Source: Alphaproteobacteria bacterium
GTDB taxonomy: Bacteria > Pseudomonadota > Alphaproteobacteria > RS24
NCBI GenBank assembly: GCA_022426245.1
Contig: JAKMDW010000100.1
Coordinates: forward strand, 1-64,000
Length of the DNA: 64,000 nucleotides
Direction: 5' to 3'
Shown: one piece after another, positions 9,938 to 20,469 of the stretch
Layout of the letters: each line of letters starts with the position of its first letter
How positions within the stretch are numbered: the first letter of the stretch is position 1
Made by a program: the position numbers and the translations under genes
The notes under the pieces: model-generated
Told to the model about the DNA's origin: nothing
Seen by the model: the letters and a program-made list of their open reading frames with translations, nothing else
Databases searched by the model: none

Positions 9938-10675
9938 ATGTTTGATTTAAGCGGAAAAAACGCGCTGGTGACCGGTGCATCCGGCGGCATTGGCCGCGAT
10001 ATTGCGAAAACGCTGCACGCAGCGGGGGCGAATGTCGGCCTTGCGGGAACACGCGAAGCGGTGCTGCAAGAACTGGCCGATGAACTGGGTGATGGCGCGC
10101 ATGTGCTGGTCGCAGATTTATCGTCTGAGGAAGGTGCGGCGGCGCTGGCTGCCAATGCGGAAGAGGCGATGGGCGGCCTTGATATTCTCATCAATAATGC
10201 CGGTATCACGCGCGATAATTTGGCGTTGCGAATGAAAGATGAAGACTGGGACGCGGTGATTAACGTCAATCTGACTTCAGGCTTTCGGCTTATCCGCGCC
10301 GCCTTGCGCGGTATGATGAAGCGTCGCCACGGACGCATTATCGGAATAACCTCCGTTGTCGGCGTGACCGGTAATCCGGGGCAGGCCAATTACGCCGCCA
10401 CCAAAGCGGGTATGATTGGGATGTCGAAATCATTGGCGCAAGAAGTCGCGAGCCGCAATATTACGGTGAATTGCGTCGCGCCCGGTTTTATTGCGACACC
10501 GATGACCGATGTTTTGCCGGATGATCAAAAAGAGGCTTTAACCGCCGCCATTCCGGCCGGACGATTGGGCAGCGGCGACGATATTGCCGCCGCTTGTTTG
10601 TTTTTGGCCAGCGATGAAGCAGCTTATATCACCGGCCAAACCATGCACGTAAATGGCGGCATGGCGATGGTGTAA
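9938..10675 (+). CDS. fabG: 3-oxoacyl-ACP reductase
   Basis: SDR: TGASGGIG, NNAG, YAATKAG; between fabD and acpP. Confidence 0.97.
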   Translation: MFDLSGKNALVTGASGGIGRDIAKTLHAAGANVGLAGTREAVLQELADELGDGAHVLVADLSSEEGAAALAANAEEAMGGLDILINNAGITRDNLALRMKDEDWDAVINVNLTSGFRLIRAALRGMMKRRHGRIIGITSVVGVTGNPGQANYAATKAGMIGMSKSLAQEVASRNITVNCVAPGFIATPMTDVLPDDQKEALTAAIPAGRLGSGDDIAAACLFLASDEAAYITGQTMHVNGGMAMV

Positions 10676-10845
10676 GCTGGCGTTTCCAGCAGGTCGGTTT
10701 ATGGCTTTGCACGCCCTAGACACAATGTGTAAAGGGTGATAGGGAAATCCCAAGTGTGGGCAAAAACGCTTTCCACATTTGTCCCAATAGGGGGAATTGC
10801 TGTTCAAACCTTAACGAACAGCCCAATATTTTGAAGGAGCTTATC

Positions 10846-11079
10846 ATGAGTGATACTGCCGAACGCGTTAAGAAAATCGTTGTTGAAAATCTTGGTGTAG
10901 ACGCAGGTGACGTCAATGAAGCAGCCAGCTTTATTGACGATCTGGGTGCTGACAGCCTCGACACGGTTGAGTTGGTCATGGCTTTTGAAGAAGAGTTCGG
11001 CATCGAAATCCCTGATGATGCTGCCGAAACAATTCTGACAGTCGCCGACGCCGTCAAATTCATCGACCAAGCGGGCTAA
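10846..11079 (+). CDS. acpP: Acyl carrier protein
   Basis: [20 protein letters not shown], phosphopantetheine site [13 protein letters not shown]; start reset to 10846. Confidence 0.98.
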   Translation: MSDTAERVKKIVVENLGVDAGDVNEAASFIDDLGADSLDTVELVMAFEEEFGIEIPDDAAETILTVADAVKFIDQAG

Positions 11080-11091
11080 GGCCACTAAATC

Positions 11092-12357
11092 ATGCGACGC
11101 GTCGTTATTACCGGCATTGGTTCGGTTAACCCGCTGGGTGAGACCGCCGAGAAAAGCTGGCAAAAGCTGATTGCAGGTCAATCTGGTGCCGGGCCGATTA
11201 CCGGTTTCGACGTGTCCGATTTACCCTGCCAGATTGCCTGTCATGTTGACCGTGCAAACGAACAGGGCGAAGGCGGCTTCAACCCCGACCTTTATGTTGA
11301 GCCGAAAGAACAAAAGCGCATGGATGATTTCATCATTTATGCCATGGCGGCCAGCGATATGGCGTTGGCCGATAGCGGTTACAAGCCCGAAAATGAAGAG
11401 CAAGAATACCGCACAGGCGTGCTTATCGGTGCGGGTATTGGCGGCCTGCAAGGCATTGAAGCCGGCGCGCATACGGTTCGTGACCGGGGGCCGCGTCGCC
11501 TCAGCCCGTTCTTTATTCCGGGTGCGCTCATCAATTTGGCGGGCGGACAAGTCTCTATCAAGCATGGGCTGAAAGGCCCCAATCACGCTGTCGTTACGGC
11601 GTGTTCAACCGGCGCTCACGCCATTGGCGATGCGGCGCGTTTAATTATGCTCGATGATGCCGATGTGATGGTTGCAGGCGGCACAGAGTCAGCCCTGTGC
11701 CGATTAGGCATTGCCGGATTTGCGGCCTGCCGCGCCCTTTCAACCGGATTTAACGATGCGCCCGAACAAGGCTCGCGCCCCTATGACAAAGACCGCGACG
11801 GTTTTGTGATGGGAGAGGGTGCCGGCATTGTTATTCTTGAAGAATATGAGCACGCCAAAGCGCGCGGTGCGAATATCTATGCCGAGGTCGTCGGCTATGG
11901 TCTGTCGGGCGATGCGTATCACATTACCTCGCCGGCGGAAGACGGCTCCGGCGGCTTTCGCTCCATGCAAGCCGCACTGAAACGCTCCGGCCTGTCACCC
12001 GAGGATATCGGCTATGTCAACGCGCATGGCACCTCCACGCCTTTGGGGGATGAGATTGAATTGAAAGCCGTTGAACGCTTGTTTGGCGGCGCGGCTGATG
12101 GCTTAAACATGTCATCGACAAAATCAGCGATTGGTCATTTATTGGGTGCAGCGGGTGCGGTGGAAGCCATTTTCTCTGTTCTTGCCATTCGTGATGGCAT
12201 TGTGCCGCCAACGCTCAATCTTGACAATCCATCAGTCGCCTCACCGATAAATCTGGTGCCGCATAAAGCGCAAGAACGCGAAGTGAAAGCTGCCTTGTCC
12301 AATAGTTTCGGTTTTGGTGGCACCAATGCGTCGCTGGTATTCAAAGCCGTTGATTAG
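11092..12357 (+). CDS. fabF: 3-oxoacyl-ACP synthase II
   Basis: MRRVVITGIGSVNPLG, active-site ACSTGAHAIG, NAHGTSTPLGD, NSFGFGGTNASL. Confidence 0.97.
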   Translation: MRRVVITGIGSVNPLGETAEKSWQKLIAGQSGAGPITGFDVSDLPCQIACHVDRANEQGEGGFNPDLYVEPKEQKRMDDFIIYAMAASDMALADSGYKPENEEQEYRTGVLIGAGIGGLQGIEAGAHTVRDRGPRRLSPFFIPGALINLAGGQVSIKHGLKGPNHAVVTACSTGAHAIGDAARLIMLDDADVMVAGGTESALCRLGIAGFAACRALSTGFNDAPEQGSRPYDKDRDGFVMGEGAGIVILEEYEHAKARGANIYAEVVGYGLSGDAYHITSPAEDGSGGFRSMQAALKRSGLSPEDIGYVNAHGTSTPLGDEIELKAVERLFGGAADGLNMSSTKSAIGHLLGAAGAVEAIFSVLAIRDGIVPPTLNLDNPSVASPINLVPHKAQEREVKAALSNSFGFGGTNASLVFKAVD

Positions 12358-12372
12358 GCCGGTCGGGTTAGC

Positions 12373-13362
12373 TTGAATCGCCTCAAACAACTTGTCATAA
12401 AATCCCGTGGAATTCTGATTGCCGCCGCGCTGCTTGGCAGTTTGGCGCTAAGTGTTCTTTTGGGTCTGATCTATTTGGCCGGCCCGCATAGCGAGACAGT
12501 GCGCGTCTTGCTGCCCAGCGGGGCATCGTCGCGCAGCATTGCATCTAATTTGGCCGATGGCGGGGCTGTGCGTAGCGGTTTTGTGTTTCGTCTTTATGTG
12601 CGCCTGAGCGGCCAAAGTGCCGCGTTGAAAGCGGGTGAATTTGATATTCCCGCAACGGCCAATATGCCTGATGTGCTGCGTATCATCTCCGGCGGCGAGG
12701 TGGTGTTGCACCCGATCACCATTGCCGAGGGGCTGACCAGCATGCAGATTATTGCCCTATTGAATGCGCAAGACGTGCTGACGGGGGACGCTGCTTTGCC
12801 GAAAGAGGGCAGTTTGTTGCCCGAAACTTATAATGTCGCACGCGGCATGACGCGCGCTGCATTGATTGGCAAAATGAGGGCCGACCAAACCCGCGTGATT
12901 GACGCGCTATGGCCGAAGCGTCAAAAAAACCTGCCGTTCAAAACCAAAAAAGACGCCCTGATATTGGCATCGATTGTTGAGCGTGAAACCGGCGTGGCTT
13001 CCGAGCGGCCGCTGGTTGCGGCGGTGTTTGTCAATCGCCTGAAAAAGCGTATGCGCCTGCAATCCGACCCCACCATTATTTATGGCTTGGTGGGGGGCAA
13101 AGGCGCTTTGGGTCGCCCGATACGACGCAGCGAGATACGCCGCAAAACCGCTTACAATACATATCGCATTAACGGCCTGCCGCCGACACCGATTGCCAAT
13201 CCGGGGCGGGCGTCTATCGCCGCGGTGCTTAATCCGGCTGACAGCAAGGCGCTTTATTTCGTCGCTGACGGTTCCGGCGGACATGCGTTTGCCGAAACTT
13301 TGGCGCAGCACAATAAAAATGTCCGTCAGTGCCGGCAAATCGAAAATCAAAACTTCAGATAG
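12373..13362 (+). CDS. mltG: Endolytic murein transglycosylase MltG (YceG-like)
   Basis: N-terminal TM, LILASIVERETG, LQSDPTIIYGL, NTYRINGLPPTPIANPG; TTG start. Confidence 0.95.
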   Translation: MNRLKQLVIKSRGILIAAALLGSLALSVLLGLIYLAGPHSETVRVLLPSGASSRSIASNLADGGAVRSGFVFRLYVRLSGQSAALKAGEFDIPATANMPDVLRIISGGEVVLHPITIAEGLTSMQIIALLNAQDVLTGDAALPKEGSLLPETYNVARGMTRAALIGKMRADQTRVIDALWPKRQKNLPFKTKKDALILASIVERETGVASERPLVAAVFVNRLKKRMRLQSDPTIIYGLVGGKGALGRPIRRSEIRRKTAYNTYRINGLPPTPIANPGRASIAAVLNPADSKALYFVADGSGGHAFAETLAQHNKNVRQCRQIENQNFR

Positions 13363-13406
13363 GTTATAGTTGAAGCCATCGAGTTTGATTCTAAGTGCGA
13401 AACGGC

Positions 13407-14042
13407 ATGTCATCTTACATTCACCGACGCGGTTTGATGTTGGTTCTTTCCTCGCCTTCAGGTGCCGGCAAAACCACTTTGGCGCGCGGCTTGTTGGCGC
13501 GCGACGCCAATATCGCCATGTCGGTCTCGGTCACAACCCGCAAAGCGCGCCCCGGTGAAACCGATGGGCAGGATTATCATTTTGTCGACACGCAAAGTTT
13601 TGGCGAAATGCGCAATCGCAATGAATTGCTGGAACACGCTAAAGTGTTTGATAATTATTACGGCACGCTGCGCGCGCCGGTTGAGACTGCTTTGGCTGAG
13701 GGACGCGATGTGCTGTTTGATATTGATTGGCAGGGCACACAGCAATTACAAGAGGCGGCGGCTGATGATTTGGTCAAAGTTTTTATATTGCCGCCGACGG
13801 CTGCCGAGCTTGAAAAACGCTTGAACAGCCGGGCGCAAGACAGCGCTGAGGTTGTTGCCACGCGCATGGGCAAGGCGTCGGACGAGATAAGCCATTATCC
13901 GGAATATGATTACATCATCGTCAATGAGGATGCGGCGGCCAGCTTGGCGCAAGTGCAAGCGATTTTGACCTCCGAACGGTTAAAGCGCGCGCGCCAAACC
14001 GGCTTGTCGGATTTCGTCAAAACACTCCGCGAAGCCCTGTAA
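13407..14042 (+). CDS. gmk: Guanylate kinase
   Basis: LVLSSPSGAGKTTLARGLL, SVTTRKARPGETDGQDYHFV; ATG at 13407 preferred over GTG 13395. Confidence 0.96.
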   Translation: MSSYIHRRGLMLVLSSPSGAGKTTLARGLLARDANIAMSVSVTTRKARPGETDGQDYHFVDTQSFGEMRNRNELLEHAKVFDNYYGTLRAPVETALAEGRDVLFDIDWQGTQQLQEAAADDLVKVFILPPTAAELEKRLNSRAQDSAEVVATRMGKASDEISHYPEYDYIIVNEDAAASLAQVQAILTSERLKRARQTGLSDFVKTLREAL

Positions 14043-14070
14043 AGAGCGGCCAGTATTTTGCGCCTTTGCG

Positions 14071-15117
14071 TTAATTCGTCAGAACGACACGGCCCATAAT
14101 ATTGCCTTCGCGCAAATCATCGAGGGTGCGGCTGGCTTCGCTCATGTCGCGTGTTTCAACCGGAATCGGGTTGATTTTACCCGCTTTTACGATTTCCAGC
14201 ATTTCGCGCGTGTCTTCCAGCGTGCCGGTCATGGAGCCACCAATCGACATGGCGCGGAACGGGAACATCGGGATTGGCTGGGCAAAAGCACCGCCAAATA
14301 AGCCGACAACTTTCACGCCACCGCCGCGACGCAACGCGCCTGTCGCGAATTTCAAAGAGCCTTCAGCACCAACAAAATCGGCTGCACCGGCAACACCGCC
14401 ATTGGTGTCGGCCAGTAATTTTTGCAAATCGCCTTCCGTGCCCGGATTATAGGCCGCGGCGGCCCCTGCGCCCATGGCCGCTTGTAGCTTATTGTCGTCA
14501 AGGTCAGCGACAATCGGGGCCTCGTCGAACATTTCGAGGGCAAATTGCAAGGCCATCATGCCAACGCCACCGAGCCCGACGATCAATGCCGGTTCGCCCT
14601 TGTCGCCCGTGTCGAGATATTTCAGCGCGGCATAGGCGGTGATGCCTGAACACATGTAAGTGCTGGCGAGGCCGGGTGCGATGTCGCCCGCGTCGAGGCA
14701 ATAGCGCTCATGCGGCACGAGGCAATGGCTCGAGAAACCGCCTGGCAGGTTAACGCCTAGCGCGCGGCCATTGCACAAATTTTCGCGGCCATTATTGCAA
14801 TCATTGCAATCGCCACAGCCAATCCACGGATAAACAACTTTGCGGTCACCGACCTTGACATCTTTCACATCTTCGCCAATCGCGGTGACGATGCCTTCAA
14901 TTTCGTGTCCCAGCGTAAATGGGGTTTGGCGCGCGCCGCGGACATCAAGCTGATTGCCGCCGCCCATGTCGAAGTGACCGTCGTGAAAATGCACATCGGA
15001 ATGGCAGACGCCGCAATGGCTAATCTCAACCAGCACTTGCGTGCCTGTCGGTTGCGGTGTTTCGCTCTCAACCGCTTCCAGCGCGGCTCCATATTCAGTA
15101 ATAGCCTGACTTTTCAT
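14071..15117 (-). CDS. Zinc-dependent medium-chain alcohol dehydrogenase
   Basis: Catalytic Zn motif CGVCHSDVHFH..., GHEIEG, structural Zn cysteines CGDCNDCNNGRENLC, VGLGGVGMMAL; start reset to ATG 15117. Confidence 0.9.
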   Translation of the reverse strand: MKSQAITEYGAALEAVESETPQPTGTQVLVEISHCGVCHSDVHFHDGHFDMGGGNQLDVRGARQTPFTLGHEIEGIVTAIGEDVKDVKVGDRKVVYPWIGCGDCNDCNNGRENLCNGRALGVNLPGGFSSHCLVPHERYCLDAGDIAPGLASTYMCSGITAYAALKYLDTGDKGEPALIVGLGGVGMMALQFALEMFDEAPIVADLDDNKLQAAMGAGAAAAYNPGTEGDLQKLLADTNGGVAGAADFVGAEGSLKFATGALRRGGGVKVVGLFGGAFAQPIPMFPFRAMSIGGSMTGTLEDTREMLEIVKAGKINPIPVETRDMSEASRTLDDLREGNIMGRVVLTN

Positions 15118-15127
15118 CTTAACCCCC

Positions 15128-15982
15128 CTAATTATCTGCTGCCAGCAATCTAGACAGCTTGCAAAAATCTTCAATAGCCAGCACTTCGGCCCGCGCGGTT
15201 TCATCAATCCCCGCCGCCGCCAGAAGCGCAATTGGATCTGAGCATATCTGTTTCAAACTGGCGCGCAACATTTTCCGCCTTTGGCCAAATGCCGCCGCGG
15301 TCAGTTTGGCCAAGCCATCGGGCGCAGCCTCGGCTGAGGGGCGCGGGCGCGGCGTCAAATGTGCAATAGCTGATGTAACTTTCGGGGGCGGCACAAACAC
15401 TTGCCGGTCAACATCAAAAGCGAGTTCGGTATCGCATAACCAATTTGCCAGCACCGCAAGGCGACCATAATGTTTATCTCCGGCTTGGGCGGTAATGCGT
15501 TGCGCCACTTCCTTTTGAAACATCAGCGTCATTGATAAAAAGCGCGGCGACCAAGCCCCATCGCGCCAACCGCCATCAAGCCAATCGGTCAGCAGCGCCG
15601 TGCCGATATTATAGGGCAGGTTGGAGACAATGCGATATGGCGCATCGGTCAGGCTTTCGGGTTTAATCGCCAGCGCATCGCCTTCAATTATGTTGAGACG
15701 CCCCGGATAGGCGGCTGCAATTTCTTCGAGCGCCGGTATGAAGCGGCTATCGGCCTCAATCACATGCACTTTGCGTGCCCCCTCCATCAGCAAGCCGCGC
15801 GTCAATCCGCCGGGGCCGGGGCCGATTTCTACCACGTCGCAGGCAGTTAAATTTCCGGCTTGGCGCGCAATGCGGCGGGTCACATTAAGGTCGAGAATAA
15901 AGTTCTGGCCGAATTTTTTATCGGCGCGCAGGTCATGGCGGTTAATAATATCGCGCAGGGGCGGCAAGCCGTCTTCGCTCAT
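15128..15982 (-). CDS. rsmA: 16S rRNA (adenine(1518/1519)-N6)-dimethyltransferase
   Basis: DKKFGQNFILD, VEIGPGPGGLTRGLL, NLPYNIGTALL; start MSEDGLPPL likely at 15982. Confidence 0.95.
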   Translation of the reverse strand: MSEDGLPPLRDIINRHDLRADKKFGQNFILDLNVTRRIARQAGNLTACDVVEIGPGPGGLTRGLLMEGARKVHVIEADSRFIPALEEIAAAYPGRLNIIEGDALAIKPESLTDAPYRIVSNLPYNIGTALLTDWLDGGWRDGAWSPRFLSMTLMFQKEVAQRITAQAGDKHYGRLAVLANWLCDTELAFDVDRQVFVPPPKVTSAIAHLTPRPRPSAEAAPDGLAKLTAAAFGQRRKMLRASLKQICSDPIALLAAAGIDETARAEVLAIEDFCKLSRLLAADN

Positions 15983-15992
15983 TGACCCGTCT

Positions 15993-17219
15993 CTAGCGAT
16001 ATTCAACCACCGCATCGCGGCGTAAATCGCGCAAGTGACGACGCGCCATCACGGCAATGCGCTGGGAAAAAATATTATCGGCAATCTGGTCGCGCGAAAT
16101 ATCGACGCCCAAATCATCTTTGCGGTCGCACACAATATAAATATTGGTCACATTGCCTGCGTCACGCGGTGGGGCAATCTCGCCCGATTCCAAATCAACC
16201 ACCGCCTCAATCACCGGCGCAGGCAGGCTACGCAATTCTTTCAGGCCGGAGCGCTTCACATCAGCTTTCAGCTTTTTGGCGGCGCTTTGGGCGCGGCGAC
16301 AGGTTTTGAAATTGCTGACAAATTCTTCAATCTTTTTGGTGGCCGTATCGGTTCTAAAGCCGACAGTGAGAACATCGAATTTATTTTTTGATGGGTCATT
16401 GCCGCCGGCACGCTTATCGGCCAGCGCCAAAATATAAATGCCGCCCGTGGTCGGAATCGGCGGGGAGATTTGGCCGGGCTGCATTTGCCGCACGGCTTGC
16501 GACAGGCGCGGGTTCAATTGATCGGCTGAAATCCAACCCAATTGCCCACCTTGTGCGGCTGTTGGCGCGATGGAAAATTGTCGGGCAATGGCCGGAAAGG
16601 CTACGCCCGATTGCAACTGTTTGACAATCTCGCCGGACAGTTGGCGCACTTGTTCTTCGGTCGAGAAATTATCGAGGTTGAGCAAAATTTCGCTGACCAA
16701 ATAGCGCGTCTGATTGACCGCCTTGACGGCCTTTTCATATTGCTCGTCAATTTCTTGCTCACCGATTTTGATGCGACCGCTAAAACTGCGGCGGACAAAT
16801 TGGTTCCATGCCAGCTCGGCGCGAATCTGCGCCTCCATGGTCTCCTCTTGAATGGCTTTGTCTTTGAGAAATGTCTTAATGCCGTCCAGCGTCCGGTTGT
16901 CTTGTTTGGCAAGCAGCTCCATGCGCTGTTCAATTTCGGTGTTCTCTATTTGAATTTCAACACGCTCGGCTTCTTGTAATTGTAATTTTTCATCAACCAG
17001 CGCGCGCAAAACCTGTTGGCGCATGCGCTCGGTCATTTCCGGCGATTTCTCAATCCCCGAAGAGGCGAAAAACAAATCAACCCTCTGATCGACATCGTAA
17101 AGCGAGATGACCTGATCATTAACAACGGCGGCAATGCCTTCAACTTCGCGCGCCGATGCGGGCATGGCGCCAGCGACAATAAGGGCAACAGCAAAGCGGA
17201 GGGTTCGACTCGGTCTCAT
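15993..17219 (-). CDS. surA: Periplasmic peptidyl-prolyl isomerase / OM chaperone SurA
   Basis: Signal peptide, IAAVVNDQVISLYDVDQRV SurA N-domain, parvulin-like segment (GGQLGWISADQLNPRLSQAVRQMQPGQISPPI). Confidence 0.9.
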   Translation of the reverse strand: MRPSRTLRFAVALIVAGAMPASAREVEGIAAVVNDQVISLYDVDQRVDLFFASSGIEKSPEMTERMRQQVLRALVDEKLQLQEAERVEIQIENTEIEQRMELLAKQDNRTLDGIKTFLKDKAIQEETMEAQIRAELAWNQFVRRSFSGRIKIGEQEIDEQYEKAVKAVNQTRYLVSEILLNLDNFSTEEQVRQLSGEIVKQLQSGVAFPAIARQFSIAPTAAQGGQLGWISADQLNPRLSQAVRQMQPGQISPPIPTTGGIYILALADKRAGGNDPSKNKFDVLTVGFRTDTATKKIEEFVSNFKTCRRAQSAAKKLKADVKRSGLKELRSLPAPVIEAVVDLESGEIAPPRDAGNVTNIYIVCDRKDDLGVDISRDQIADNIFSQRIAVMARRHLRDLRRDAVVEYR

Positions 17220-17381
17220 TTTATTCCTATCTCATTCCCATCTTAACACCACGGATGCGGCATCGGGAGCTTCTCATACCTCAAATGGGGCTGTGACCGC
17301 AAATGGGGTGTGGACGCACATTTGTTTACACCATAATGTATCAATCAATAAACCTTCAAATTTTGCTGCACGGAGAAAATA

Positions 17382-18878
17382 ATGCCCCTTTCAATCGCTT
17401 TAGCCACTGACAAACTTCCTGAAAAAGGTTCACTCATTATTACAGCGACCGATGGTGGCAAGCTCGGCGTATTGGGCAAGCAGCTTGATAAGAAAATCGG
17501 CGGCGCTATCAGCAAGGCGATGAAGATTAAAAAATTCAAAGGCAAGCCCGCCTCGATGTTTGCGTTGCTGGCACCTGCCAAGTCTGACCTCGACCGTATT
17601 GTCGTGCTGGGGGTGGGTGATGGCAAAAAGCTCTCTGCTTCGGATGCTGAAAAAATGGGCGGCACGGCATTGGGCGCGGTCGAGCAAGCTGAGGGTAATG
17701 TTACGTTCTTGATTGAGCCTTTGGGGGGTAATCTTGCGGATGGCGAGATTGCCGCGCGCGCCGCAATTGGCGCATTTTTGCGCGACTATAAATTTGAAAA
17801 TTATAAAACCAAAAACAAAAGCACGGGCGGCCCGAAAAAATTCACCGTCGCCACCAAGGCGCTGGCCGGCGCCAAAAAAGCGCATGCGGAATTGAAGGCC
17901 GTTGCCGATGGCACAATCGTCGCGCGCAATTTGGTCAATGAGCCATCAAACATTCTCACTCCGCCGGAATTTGCCAAGCGCGCCAAAGCGCTTAGCAAGC
18001 TGGGCGTGAAGGTTGAAGTGTTGAGCGAAGCGCAAATGAAAAAGCTTGGCATGGGGTCGTTGCTCGGCGTCGGGCAGGGCAGTGTGCAGCCAAGTCAAAT
18101 GGTTGTCATGCAATGGAATGGCGCCCCAACGGGCAAAGGCAAATCCAAACAGCCGGTCGCCTTTATCGGCAAGGGTGTGTGCTTCGATACGGGCGGCATT
18201 TCCATCAAACCGGCTGGCGGCATGGAAGACATGAGGGGCGATATGGGCGGTGCGGCCGCTGTCACCGGCCTGATGCATGCGCTGGCCAGCCGCAAAGCAA
18301 AAGCCAATGTGGTCGGTGTTATTGGCCTGGTTGAGAACATGCCCGATGGCAATGCACAGCGTCCCGGTGATATTGTGACCTCAATGTCCGGCCAAACCAT
18401 TGAAGTGTTAAACACGGATGCCGAGGGCCGTCTGGTTTTGGCCGACGCGCTTTGGTACACGCAAAAACGCTTTAAGCCGAAATTCATGATAGATTTGGCG
18501 ACGCTGACCGGCGCCATTTTAGTGGCGCTGGGGCAAGACTATGCCGGTATGTTCGCCAGTGACGACACGCTGGCACAACAACTGACCGAGGTCGGTGAAG
18601 CCGAGGGCGAGAAAGTTTGGCGTATGCCGATGAATGATAATTTCGACAAAATGATAAATACGCCAAATGCCGATATGAAAAATATCGGTGGCCGCTATGC
18701 CGGTTCATCGACGGCGGCGCAATTTTTGAAACGCTTCACCAATGATGTGCCATGGGTGCATCTCGATATTGCAGGCACAGCGATGGGCAGCCCGAAAAGC
18801 ACAACCAGCCGCACTTGGGCCAGCGGTTACGGCGTGCGCCTGCTCGACCGTCTGGTGAAGGCGCATTACGAAAAATAA
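17382..18878 (+). CDS. pepA: Leucyl aminopeptidase (M17)
   Basis: [46 protein letters not shown]. Confidence 0.97.
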   Translation: MPLSIALATDKLPEKGSLIITATDGGKLGVLGKQLDKKIGGAISKAMKIKKFKGKPASMFALLAPAKSDLDRIVVLGVGDGKKLSASDAEKMGGTALGAVEQAEGNVTFLIEPLGGNLADGEIAARAAIGAFLRDYKFENYKTKNKSTGGPKKFTVATKALAGAKKAHAELKAVADGTIVARNLVNEPSNILTPPEFAKRAKALSKLGVKVEVLSEAQMKKLGMGSLLGVGQGSVQPSQMVVMQWNGAPTGKGKSKQPVAFIGKGVCFDTGGISIKPAGGMEDMRGDMGGAAAVTGLMHALASRKAKANVVGVIGLVENMPDGNAQRPGDIVTSMSGQTIEVLNTDAEGRLVLADALWYTQKRFKPKFMIDLATLTGAILVALGQDYAGMFASDDTLAQQLTEVGEAEGEKVWRMPMNDNFDKMINTPNADMKNIGGRYAGSSTAAQFLKRFTNDVPWVHLDIAGTAMGSPKSTTSRTWASGYGVRLLDRLVKAHYEK

Positions 18879-19339
18879 TGAGCGAGGTTCTGTTCTACCA
18901 TCTTGAGCGTCAGACGCTGGAACAGGCTTTACCGCTTTTGCTCAGCGCGACGTTAAAGCGTGGTTGGAAAGCTGTTGTGCAAGCCGGTTCCGAGACCCGC
19001 ATGCAAGCGCTTGATAGTCATTTGTGGACGTATCAAGACGAAACATTTTTACCCCATGCGGCGAAGGGCGATGCACGCTTTGCCGACCACGCAGACGCGC
19101 AACCGATTTGGCTGACCGATGAAGATGAAACACCGAATGGTGCTGATGTACTGTTTCTGGTGGATGGGGCTGAGCGCGATGCGATTGATGGCTTTGAGCG
19201 TTGCGTTTTCATGTTTGATGGCCGCGATGAGGAAAACGTCACACGGGCGCGGGCGCGGTGGTCTGAACTAAAAGATGCAGGCTATGAATTGACCTATTGG
19301 CAACAATCTACCGAAGGCAAATGGGAGCAAAAGGGGTAG
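18878..19339 (+). CDS. holC: DNA polymerase III subunit chi
   Basis: [40 protein letters not shown] overlap with pepA; classical pepA-holC-ndk order. Confidence 0.9.
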   Translation: MSEVLFYHLERQTLEQALPLLLSATLKRGWKAVVQAGSETRMQALDSHLWTYQDETFLPHAAKGDARFADHADAQPIWLTDEDETPNGADVLFLVDGAERDAIDGFERCVFMFDGRDEENVTRARARWSELKDAGYELTYWQQSTEGKWEQKG

Positions 19340-19402
19340 CTTGCACTTGGCCGCAAGCCCGCCTATAAGACCCTCAAATGAAGCTGATTTGAGGAACTTA
19401 TC

Positions 19403-19825
19403 ATGGCCATTGAACGCACTTTTTCCATCATCAAACCCGATGCCACCAAGCGCAATCTGACCGGTAAAATCATCGACCGCTTTGAAAGCAATGGTCTGCG
19501 CATTGTCGCCTCTAAGCGCATTCACATGACGCGCGAGCAGGCCGGTGAATTTTATGGCGTGCATAAAGAGCGTCCATTTTATAATGACCTCGTTGATTTC
19601 ATGATTTCCGGCCCGGTGGTTGTGCAGGTTTTGGAAGGCGAAAACGCCATTGCCAAAAACCGCGAAATTATGGGTGCCACCAATCCGGCAGAAGCCGATG
19701 AGGGCACTATTCGTAAAGACTTCGCTGAAAGCATTGACGCCAATTCAGTGCATGGTTCAGATGCACCTGAAACCGCTGCCGAAGAGATTAAATTCTTCTT
19801 CGCTGACAATGAGCTTGTCGGCTAA
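19403..19825 (+). CDS. ndk: Nucleoside diphosphate kinase
   Basis: [24 protein letters not shown], active-site [16 protein letters not shown]. Confidence 0.98.
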   Translation: MAIERTFSIIKPDATKRNLTGKIIDRFESNGLRIVASKRIHMTREQAGEFYGVHKERPFYNDLVDFMISGPVVVQVLEGENAIAKNREIMGATNPAEADEGTIRKDFAESIDANSVHGSDAPETAAEEIKFFFADNELVG

Positions 19826-19857
19826 CGGCCAAAATATAATGACAGAATTTGGCGGGC

Positions 19858-20469
19858 CTAGTTGTCCGCCATTTTTTTTAACACCATATCCAGCGCCTCC
19901 GGATAGGCGATATGCTCCTGCTCAATGACCCGCGCGGCAAGGCTGTCGGGTGTGTCGCCGTCGCGCACCGGCACGGTTTTTTGGACAACCACCGGCCCGT
20001 CATCCATTTCAGGCCGCATATAATGGACTGAGCAGCCATGGGTTTTGTCGCCGGCGTCAAGCGCGCGCTGATGCGTACGCAAACCCTTATATTTTGGCAA
20101 TAATGATGGGTGAATATTGAGTAGCCGATCAGGCCAGCCATTGACGAAATCGGCGGTGAGCAAGCGCATGAAACCGGCGCAACAAATCAAATCGACCTTG
20201 GCAGCGCGCAAAGCCGCATCAAGCTCAGCGTCAAAGGCGGCGCGGCTGTCATATTTTTTATGGTCAATAACCCGGCACGGCACGTCTAGTTTTTCGCAAA
20301 TATCAATGCCGCCTGCCGCCGGTCGGTTGGTGATAGCCAAGACAAATTCGGCGTTCACCTGCGGGTCGGCTATATGGTTGGCCAGCGTTTGCATGTTACT
20401 GCCGCGGCCGGAAAACAGAATGGCTATTCGAACCGCGCCGCTCTTTTTGGCGTTCATTTCAACGCTCAC
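19858..20469 (-). CDS. purN: Phosphoribosylglycinamide formyltransferase
   Basis: [48 protein letters not shown]. Confidence 0.97.
   Translation of the reverse strand: MSVEMNAKKSGAVRIAILFSGRGSNMQTLANHIADPQVNAEFVLAITNRPAAGGIDICEKLDVPCRVIDHKKYDSRAAFDAELDAALRAAKVDLICCAGFMRLLTADFVNGWPDRLLNIHPSLLPKYKGLRTHQRALDAGDKTHGCSVHYMRPEMDDGPVVVQKTVPVRDGDTPDSLAARVIEQEHIAYPEALDMVLKKMADN

Noticed and set aside
9787-10389. 200-aa minus-strand ORF across fabD/fabG
   Set aside because: Low-complexity Ser/Ala/Pro translation, antisense to fabD and fabG
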